Shown: positions 57,137-64,000 of the stretch, piece after piece
How the letters are laid out: each line of letters starts with the position of its first letter
How positions within the stretch are numbered: the first letter of the stretch is position 1
Assembly (NCBI GenBank): GCA_031761405.1
Contig: JASEVX010000005.1
Coordinates: 1,066,571-1,130,570 of the forward strand
Source of the DNA: Serripes groenlandicus
Lineage: Eukaryota > Mollusca > Bivalvia > Cardiida > Cardiidae
DNA length: 64,000 bases
Direction: 5' to 3'
Translations under genes and position numbers: made by a program
Notes under the pieces: model-generated
The model's input: only the letters and a program-made list of their open reading frames with translations
What the model was told of the DNA's origin: nothing
Database searches by the model: none

Positions 57137-57940
57137 ATGAACAAAACACCTCATCAGGAGAGTAAACGTAAAAGGGACTCCCCGGGACTTACGAGTCCTT
57201 TGTGCAAGTCAAACAAAATGGCGGACAAACAATCAAGTGAGAAAACGCCTTCTTCGCCGTTGAGCTCAAAGATGGACAAAATGATGGAAATGCTTAATTC
57301 ACTGAAGAAAGGGCAAGATACACTGCAAATGACATTTGATAGTAAGATTGAGAGACTGCGGAATGACGTTCTTTCAACAATAGACGATAAAATCAAGGCG
57401 GTAAAAGTGGACATTGATTTGCAGTTTGCTGAATACGATTCAAAATTTCAAAAAATTGAGTGTGAATTTGATTCACTTAAACAGTGTATTGGATGTGGGG
57501 ACCAATCAGTTAATAACAGTGAATTAACGGTCATCGCCGTTAATTTAGCCGAGTCACGACAGAAATCTCCAATCGAAACAGCGCAGGAACTGATAAACGC
57601 TTTAGGTAACAACCTTCATAGAACTGTCCACATCACAGATGTCGCTAGATGCAAAGACCGTGACAACGGTAAGGTTCCTCCACTGAAAATTGCATTTGAG
57701 ACTGTAGATCAGAAAGTAAGTGTATTACGTGCTAAAGCCAATTTAAAAACTACAAAGTTGTATAATAAAGTGTCTATATTTGGTAGTAAAACACATACAG
57801 AGAGAATTCTCGAGATAAATGCAAAGACTATATTGAATGAAATTCCTAACGGTAATGCATACCGTGTCACAGCGAATGGACGCATTGTCAAGAAAGACTA
57901 CCCAAATCCAACCCAGTCAGCAAGTAATCAAAGTGGTTAA
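57137..57940 (+). CDS. LINE ORF1 (L1-like ORF1p: basic N-terminus, coiled coil, RRM-like/CTD region), 267 aa
   Basis: The first ATG is at 57137; the frame is open a little further upstream without an ATG. The protein starts basic and Ser/Pro-rich (HQESKRKRDSPG) and continues with a heptad-rich region (about residues 45-115, SSKMDKMMEMLNSLKKG onward) likely to form a coiled coil. A C-terminal half follows containing LTVIAVNLAES, PPLKIAFETVDQK and LRAKANLKTTKLY, the layout of L1-type ORF1 nucleic-acid chaperones. No CCHC knuckle is seen. It ends with TAA at 57938-57940, and ORF2 continues in the same frame directly after that stop. Confidence 0.85.
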   Translation: MNKTPHQESKRKRDSPGLTSPLCKSNKMADKQSSEKTPSSPLSSKMDKMMEMLNSLKKGQDTLQMTFDSKIERLRNDVLSTIDDKIKAVKVDIDLQFAEYDSKFQKIECEFDSLKQCIGCGDQSVNNSELTVIAVNLAESRQKSPIETAQELINALGNNLHRTVHITDVARCKDRDNGKVPPLKIAFETVDQKVSVLRAKANLKTTKLYNKVSIFGSKTHTERILEINAKTILNEIPNGNAYRVTANGRIVKKDYPNPTQSASNQSG

Positions 57941-60900
57941 CATCATACCCGGTCGGAAAAACAGAAAATTACGATTTCCCATATCAATGTTGGTGGATGG
58001 ACAGATTCAAATCATGTTTTGCGACAGAAGCTGATAGAGCACATTTCCACGGATATTGTATGCGTAAATGAAACACATTTGAAAAAGGATCAAACTATTT
58101 CGTTAAATGATTATGCATTTTATGGATTCAACAGACAAACAACTCACGTGAATGCTCCAAAAGGATCGGGTGGAGTGGGAATATTTGTAAAAAATGTACT
58201 TTTTGAATACTTTAAGATATCTGTCATTGACAGATCATATGATGGCATATTGGGATTGTCATTGACCGAAATAGATACTAGCTACAACATGGTCGTTTTT
58301 AGTGTATATTTGCCACCTGAAAATTCACCATGGGGAAGAAATGCTACGGACTTTTTTGCGCATCTGCTTGGACAAATGTATTTGTTAGAACACAGTGACT
58401 GTATATTTTTATGTGGTGATGTTAATTCTAGAATGGGGGAATTGTCGGACTTAATTAATGATATTGACACTATTCCTCTACGGATGGTATTAGATAAAAC
58501 AGTAAATCAGCATGGACAGACCTTTGCTGAGTTTTTGATTGACTCGAAGATGTGTGTCATGAACGGGCGATCCGATATAGAGAGACACGACAGTTTTACC
58601 TCTGTCACGACAAAAGGCCGATCAGTGGTGGACTATTTATGTGTACCGCATGAGTGTTTTCAGAGTTGTTCGGATTTCCGTGTTATCTCCCCTGCAACGA
58701 TATGCGAGGCAGAAAACCTGTTTCAATTAATTGGGGATAGGTGTAAACTACCGGATCACTCATTTCTCAAGATGACATACAATTATCAGTCATACACGGT
58801 TAATAATTTAAAGGAAGGAATGCAGACAACCAAGCCATTCTTTAATACTAGGAAATATAAACTTAACCAAATTCCACATGACTTCTTACAGACAGACCTC
58901 TCAAAACAAGCATTTTTACGTTTAATAAGAAATATTGAGTTATGTCGTGAAAGTCAATCCGATGTAGACAATTTATACGATGATTTTCGTTCAACTTTGT
59001 TTAAAGATATGAACAAAAACATCCCATCTGTGGACTGCTCAAAAACAACGCGTAAAAGATACAAATGTTATAAACCATATTGGGATGAAAATCTTGAATC
59101 GTTTTGGAAAACAATGCGTCAAAAGGAAATCTCTTTTTCTAAGTATCATGGGGAACGCAAGCATAGGGAATCTCTCCGTTTATCATACGTGACGGCAAGA
59201 AATATTTTTGATAAAAGCCTCAGACAAGCTCAAAGAAAATATAATAAGTCTCTGTCTTATGACATTGAGAATTATTGTTCCAACAATCCTCGAGAATTTT
59301 GGAGTCATATTAAAAATTTGGGCCCACAGCGTCAGCGTCAAATCCCCATGGAAGTGATTGATAGTCAAAGTAAACTCACTCATGGTGAAGATCACGTGTT
59401 CAATAAATGGTCACGGGATTTTAAGGACTTATATAACCCTTCGCAAGTTACTTCATTGTTTGATGATGACTTTTACGAAACAGTCAAGGCCGAAAAACAG
59501 TTATTTGAGGATAGAATGTTAGATCCATTATTTGATGCTAATCCATATCTTAACTACACCATATCTAAAGCAGAGGTAGAAAAGGTTGTTTATTCGGCTA
59601 AAAATGGAAAAAGTGTTGGACCCGATAAAATACCGTATGAATTCTTGCGAAATCCTACAATGATAAGCGTACTGCACGAAATGTTTAACTTGTGTCTTGA
59701 CACGGGTATACTTCCTACTATTTGGCGACAATCTCTCATTTCCCCCATACTTAAGGATAAACTTAGTGATAATCGTATTCCTTTGAATTGCCGAGGGATA
59801 AGTTTAATATCAACGGTCAGTAAGTTATATTCGTGCATTTTAAATAGATGTTTCAAAACTTACTTAGAATGCCAAAACTTGTTATCAGACGAGCAAAATG
59901 GTTTTAGACCAAATCGCTCGTGTGAAGACCATGTTTTTGTAGCGAACAGCATAATTCGAAACCGTCTAAGCGAGAAAAGGGATACTTTTGGAACTTTTAT
60001 TGATTTACAAAAAGCTTTTGACTTTGTCAATAGAGACATGCTTTTATATAAAATGCTATCTAAGAACATAGACGGAAAGTTTTATAACTCAGTAAAATCG
60101 TTATTGACTAATACAGTGTCTTCTGTTAAACTAAACGGAAAACTGACGGACTGGTTCCCGGTTACGTCAGGGGTTCGTCAGGGGGACCAGAACTCACCGA
60201 CCTGCTTTGCCTTCTTTATAAACGACCTAATTGACGGATTAAAGACTTTGCATAAAGGGGTCAAGTTTGGGGATAAAGAAATATGCTGTCTTTTCTATGC
60301 AGACGACATTTTAATTTTGAGCGAAAATGAGGCCGATATGCAGAACATGCTAGACTATATTCAAAATTGGTGCAGAAAATGGCGTTTACTCGTAAACAAA
60401 ACAAAGACTAATGTAATGCACTTCAGAAATAAAGGCAGGGAAAGGAGCAATTTTGAATTTAGTCTAGGTGGTTCTGTACTGAATTTTACAACAGTATATA
60501 AATACTTAGGAGTTTATTTTCATGAAAATCTTACTCATGATAATGCAATTGATATATTATCAAAATCGGGTGGTAGAGCATTGGGGTCAGTTATTTCAAA
60601 AATACACAGTAATAAGAACATTGGTTATAAAACATATAGTAAATTATACGACTCATGTGTTGTCCCAGTGATAGATTATTGTTCAGGGGTAATTGGTTTC
60701 AAAAGTCATGCAAAAATTGATAACATCCACAATAGAGCTATACGGTATTTCTTAGGTGTGCATAGATTTGCGCCAATTGTGGCGATAACCGGAGATATGG
60801 GGTGGTTATCACCTACGCACAGACGTTGGCTAAACATGATTCGATTATGGAACAGATTTATCAAAATGGATGAAGCTCGACTTACGAAATATATTTTTAA

Positions 60901-61273
60901 TTATGATTACGATGTTTCAGGCAAAACATGGACTTCAGAAATTAAATCTATTTTTCAAACTATAGGATGTTTGGATAATTATACAAACAAAAGAATAGTA
61001 GACATGAAACAAGCAGAAGAGTCTCTTAAAAATAAAAATTCACAGGACTGGTCTCATAAAATACAGTCAGTTTCAAAATTGAGAAACTATATTACTTTCA
61101 AAAATGATTATTGTATGGAAAAGTATCTGATCTCAAACCTGTCTATGTTAGAAAGATCTCACCTTGCACAATTTAGATTTGGCATTTTACCTATAAGAAT
61201 AGAAACCGGAAGATTTACAAGGCTTAACATATCGGAAAGGGTCTGTCAAATTTGTAATAATGGTTATTTGTAA
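57941..61273 (+). CDS. LINE ORF2: AP-type endonuclease and reverse transcriptase
   Basis: The frame opens right after the ORF1 stop and runs about 1110 codons. The endonuclease begins ISHINVGGWT (about 57974), with the catalytic CVNETHL near 58058, FLCGDVNSRMG and FTSVTTKGRSVVDY downstream. No ATG precedes these endonuclease motifs. Reverse transcriptase motifs follow: KNGKSVGPDKIP, DEQNGFRPNRSCEDH, FIDLQKAFDFVN, TSGVRQGDQNSPT and YADD at 60296-60307. There is no RNase H after RT. The C-terminal Cys region (VCQIC at about 61243) is cut by a frameshift at the duplicated 16 bp and a stop at 61273. It makes the enzyme for target-primed reverse transcription. Clade not assigned; it looks like a non-LTR lineage common in molluscs. 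Confidence 0.88.
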   Translation, partial: HHTRSEKQKITISHINVGGWTDSNHVLRQKLIEHISTDIVCVNETHLKKDQTISLNDYAFYGFNRQTTHVNAPKGSGGVGIFVKNVLFEYFKISVIDRSYDGILGLSLTEIDTSYNMVVFSVYLPPENSPWGRNATDFFAHLLGQMYLLEHSDCIFLCGDVNSRMGELSDLINDIDTIPLRMVLDKTVNQHGQTFAEFLIDSKMCVMNGRSDIERHDSFTSVTTKGRSVVDYLCVPHECFQSCSDFRVISPATICEAENLFQLIGDRCKLPDHSFLKMTYNYQSYTVNNLKEGMQTTKPFFNTRKYKLNQIPHDFLQTDLSKQAFLRLIRNIELCRESQSDVDNLYDDFRSTLFKDMNKNIPSVDCSKTTRKRYKCYKPYWDENLESFWKTMRQKEISFSKYHGERKHRESLRLSYVTARNIFDKSLRQAQRKYNKSLSYDIENYCSNNPREFWSHIKNLGPQRQRQIPMEVIDSQSKLTHGEDHVFNKWSRDFKDLYNPSQVTSLFDDDFYETVKAEKQLFEDRMLDPLFDANPYLNYTISKAEVEKVVYSAKNGKSVGPDKIPYEFLRNPTMISVLHEMFNLCLDTGILPTIWRQSLISPILKDKLSDNRIPLNCRGISLISTVSKLYSCILNRCFKTYLECQNLLSDEQNGFRPNRSCEDHVFVANSIIRNRLSEKRDTFGTFIDLQKAFDFVNRDMLLYKMLSKNIDGKFYNSVKSLLTNTVSSVKLNGKLTDWFPVTSGVRQGDQNSPTCFAFFINDLIDGLKTLHKGVKFGDKEICCLFYADDILILSENEADMQNMLDYIQNWCRKWRLLVNKTKTNVMHFRNKGRERSNFEFSLGGSVLNFTTVYKYLGVYFHENLTHDNAIDILSKSGGRALGSVISKIHSNKNIGYKTYSKLYDSCVVPVIDYCSGVIGFKSHAKIDNIHNRAIRYFLGVHRFAPIVAITGDMGWLSPTHRRWLNMIRLWNRFIKMDEARLTKYIFNYDYDVSGKTWTSEIKSIFQTIGCLDNYTNKRIVDMKQAEESLKNKNSQDWSHKIQSVSKLRNYITFKNDYCMEKYLISNLSMLERSHLAQFRFGILPIRIETGRFTRLNISERVCQICNNGYL

Positions 61274-61282
61274 TAATGGTTC
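61251..61282 (+). repeat. 16-bp tandem duplication that breaks LINE ORF2
   Basis: Two adjacent 16-bp copies (TTTGTAATAATGGTTA, second copy ending in C) shift the frame by one and create the stop at 61273. Confidence 0.9.
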
Positions 61283-61493
61283 AATTGAAGACGAGATCCA
61301 TTTTCTTTTGACGTGTCCTGCCTATGACGATCTGAGAGGATCGCTTATCAGCAGGGCACAGCAAAAGAACCCATCATTCAACACACTTTATAACACAGAC
61401 AAGTTTAAATTTTGTGTTTTCGAATTATATAATCAAGTTGCCAAATTTCTTGTCGGATCAATGAAAAAAAGACGTGGTTTTCTTTATAAATGA
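61267..61493 (+). pseudogene. Frameshifted C-terminal end of LINE ORF2 (Cys-His motif)
   Basis: In the shifted frame the sequence reads ICNNG, then IEDEIHFLLTCPAYDDLRG, completing the C-x2-C..H..C zinc-knuckle-like end seen in many LINE ORF2 proteins, and stops at 61491-61493. The shift is caused by a 16-bp tandem duplication (61251-61266 and 61267-61282). Confidence 0.85.
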
Positions 61494-61719
61494 ATAATTC
61501 ATATGCATGTAAATTATAATATTTCAATTATTGTTTTTCTTTCTTCTTCTTTCTTTTTCTTTCTTCTCTTTTATCTCTTTTTTACCTTATATGCAAATAT
61601 TGTTTATTAAAAGTGACTTATAGGCCCTACGCGGCCGGGTGTTTATATTGTTTGATGTTTGTATTTGTAAAATATGTACACATGTCACTATAATAAAATA
61701 TTACTTACTTACTTACTTA

Positions 61720-61888
61720 TATATATATATCTCTTTCTCTCTCTCTGTCTCTCCCTCTCTATCTCTCTCTCTCTCTTTCTCTTTCTCTCTCTCTCTCTCT
61801 CAAGTTGATATTTGTGAGTGGTAAAGTTCAAATCAGTCTGTGCATCTCTTCAGCTTGAGTTAAACCTTCATAACTCACCATACCTGTG
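61720..61888. repeat. Right part of first 560-bp unit, after LINE insertion
   Basis: A TA/CT tract followed by a unique-looking stretch (AAGTTGATATTTGTGAGTGG to CACCATACCTGTG) that recurs almost unchanged at 62369-62454. Confidence 0.85.
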
Positions 61889-61893
61889 TATGA

Positions 61894-61952
61894 GAATCTA
61901 ATCTTAATGTACGTAAGTTGACAGTAGCTGTCTGTCTGTCTTTATGTCTGTC

Positions 61953-62010
<58 letters not shown>

Positions 62011-62074
62011 TCTCTCTCTCTCCCTCTTTCTCTCTCTCTCTTTCTCTCTCTCTTTCTTTCTCTCTCTCTCTCTT

Positions 62075-62138
<64 letters not shown>

Positions 62139-62239
62139 TCTCTCTCTCTCTCTCTCTCGCTCTCTGTCTTTGTATGTCTGTCTCTCTCTGTATGTCTGTC
62201 TGTCTGTCTCTGTCTTTCTCTGTCTGTCTGTCTATGTCT

Positions 62240-62326
<87 letters not shown>

Positions 62327-62454
62327 CTATATATCTCTCTCTTTCTCTTTATCTCTCTCTCTCTCTCAAGTTGATATTTGTGAGTGGTAAAGTTCAAATC
62401 AGTCTGTGCATCTATTCAGCTTGAGTTAAACCTTCATAACTCACCATACCTGTG
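61894..62454. repeat. Second, uninterrupted copy of the 560-bp unit
   Basis: It starts GAATCTAATCTTAATGTACG like 56586, runs through TGTC, TG and CT tracts, and ends like 61801-61888. Combined left and right parts of the interrupted copy give a similar length (about 560 bp). Confidence 0.85.
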
Positions 62455-63165
62455 AATGCAGCTAACTCCTAACTAATGACAAATTTGTGACTGGGCCATA
62501 CAACGTATGCAGAGTTAAACGTGCGAACACTACACATAGCAGAAAGAATAAAAGAAGATGTTCGATTCTTTTTCAATCTTACAACTGACGTGTTTATCAC
62601 TTTATCTCAATCAGGCGCAGTATCGTGCATATGCAGCAAATGACAAATGTAGACATTTTGCTCATGTGAGAAATTGCTACATAGTTGTTGTTTGTATGTG
62701 AGATAAAGGTCATGCAAATGTTTTATACATCTACAAATTATTGACTTAATTAAATAATGTTTAATCTTACAATATGACATACGTAGACATGTTTTATATA
62801 CGTATACATACACATTCATCTTGTTATACAAACAAATAAATATATAATTGCACGGTCATTTAAAAAGAAAGATAATCAGTTGTCTTGGGGAATAAACTGC
62901 TATGATTTGATCTTCGCTAAAAAAGTGTAAGAGGAGAATGAGAGGTTTATCTATGTCGTTGATTGATCAGTCGAACTGGTGTTTAAGAGAGTCACATAGA
63001 AAAAGAGATATAGACTGTAATAAAACGAAACAAAAACAAGCTTAACAACAAGTAATGGAAATAATTTCGATATATATGCATGGGAAAAATAATGCACTCG
63101 GTAAATATGATCTCATGTATAGACATTAATGGTCTTTAACCTCGTCGTAATATAAACATTAACGT
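62455..63165. other. No gene or clear repeat seen
   Basis: AT-rich spacer between the 560-bp duplicate and the LINE relic at the right edge. Confidence 0.5.
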
Positions 63166-63900
63166 TCATAAACATTTAGTGCTATTAAAAGTTATACTGT
63201 ATATGTGTATTGTTGTAAGTATAATAGTCTTAGTGCGGAGTAAATCTATCCAATACTTTATTATTAGAACGTATCTGGTGATATATATTGGAAAACGGCA
63301 AAGTTCTCCATAAATTACTGCATTGCTAGAGCTTGCTTTAACGCTGACAATTTGGTTACTAAATTTAAGGTGTACTCGTTCTAGGTCCTTTGATTTACTA
63401 AACTTCCAAACAGTACACCAATAGTTCAGAGTCGACCTCAAAATAGGGAACCCATAGTTCAGGGTTGACTCCACAAAAGCGTCAAACAATTGGAGACATA
63501 TTACTGGACATAATTCGAATTACCTGATATTTCCCAATAATGTATTGATTATTTAATTTAAATGAGCCCGTGTGATTATAAACAGTACCTAGATAATTAA
63601 AGTCATCAACCACTTCTAAAACTTGGTTTTTATAATACCACTGTTCAGAGGGCAGTACATGACCTCTTTTGCGAAATACTAAGTACTATCTTACTTTTTT
63701 TCTGTATTCACCTCTAAACCCCAATACTGACAATAGTCATTTAGCTGATAAAGACTTGTTTGAAGATCCTGTACCGAATTACTTACGAAGGCGGGGATGT
63801 ACAGTGGACAGAATGTTAACAATGGACAGACATGTTCTTTATTCCAATATTGAATTTCTGAGTAAAACATAAACGGTAAAGCCCAATCAGTTCCACGTTC
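63166..63900 (-). pseudogene. LINE RT C-terminal relic at right edge
   Basis: Minus-strand order: LYQLNDYCQYWGLEVNTEK (near 63700-63760), EVVDDFNYLGTVYNHTG (near 63560), FVESTLNYGFPI duplicated in part, and KSKDLERVHLKFSNQI (near 63370). Typical post-YADD region of a LINE. There is a small internal duplication around 63420-63470. Confidence 0.78.
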
Positions 63901-64000
63901 ATATAGTCGAGGCGGATACTGACCCCAAATTTAGGTTAATACCCAGTTTCTGTTTTATTATACTGATTAAAACAATATTATTAAATTTAAACTGAAATAC

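Larger units (their letters stand above)
56979..61719 (+). mobile_element. Near full-length non-LTR retrotransposon (LINE), about 4.7 kb
   Basis: The left end follows a TA run (56959-56978). The right end is a (TTAC)n tail at about 61700-61719, followed by TA repeats again. It has a 5' UTR of about 160 bp, ORF1, ORF2, and a 3' UTR of about 220 bp rich in pyrimidines. Both flanks are the same TA/CT microsatellite, so a target duplication cannot be delimited. Few breaks suggest a young copy. Confidence 0.85.

Overview
This is a eukaryotic, AT-rich, repeat-laden window, most likely from a bivalve or another mollusc. The evidence is interrupted genes with GT..AG introns, tRNA-derived SINEs, several LINE lineages, a Ty3/Gypsy-type element, foldback (MITE-like) repeats and many minisatellites. 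No species is claimed. Very little of the 64 kb is host coding sequence.

Two host genes can be supported, both on the minus strand. (1) At the left edge are the first two coding exons (5753..5963 and 1292..2487) of a secreted or membrane ectodomain. It has a signal peptide, a somatomedin-B-like cysteine cluster split by the intron, and a cysteine pattern like that of molluscan methuselah/adhesion-type GPCRs. The rest of the gene lies off the left edge. (2) A complete NOX5-type, calcium-regulated NADPH oxidase runs from 55028 down to 17984 in 17 coding exons. All splice phases agree and the predicted protein is 852 residues. It carries an N-terminal extension with a 14-residue tandem repeat, EF-hands, six membrane segments with the four heme histidines, an FAD site, an NADPH site and the family's terminal Phe.

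The NOX5 introns hold most of the window's repeats. There are minisatellites with units of about 33-60 bp at 22.5-23.3, 24.4-25.9, 28.0-28.7, 34.3-36.5, 46.3-47.0, 48.0-48.7 and 51.5-53.8 kb. Intron 8 also holds a decayed Gypsy-like element (about 37.9-42.2 kb) with an env-like third region. LINE and SINE relics lie within a few bases of two splice donors. Between the two genes is a roughly 2.6 kb array of a 51-bp unit (7.3-9.8 kb), followed by LINE and SINE debris.

To the right of NOX5, a 63-bp minisatellite is split by an 846-bp element with long terminal inverted repeats (55616..56461). A nearly full-length LINE on the plus strand follows (about 56979..61719). Its ORF1 and ORF2 share one frame and are separated by a single stop codon, and a 16-bp duplication breaks the ORF2 C-terminus. 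It sits inside the TA microsatellite of a roughly 560-bp unit whose second copy is intact downstream (61894..62454). A minus-strand LINE fragment fills the right edge.

A short foldback repeat family, with ends like ACCCTTTCCCACA and a palindromic core around AAAAGGAGAAATTG, occurs about 20 times across the window.
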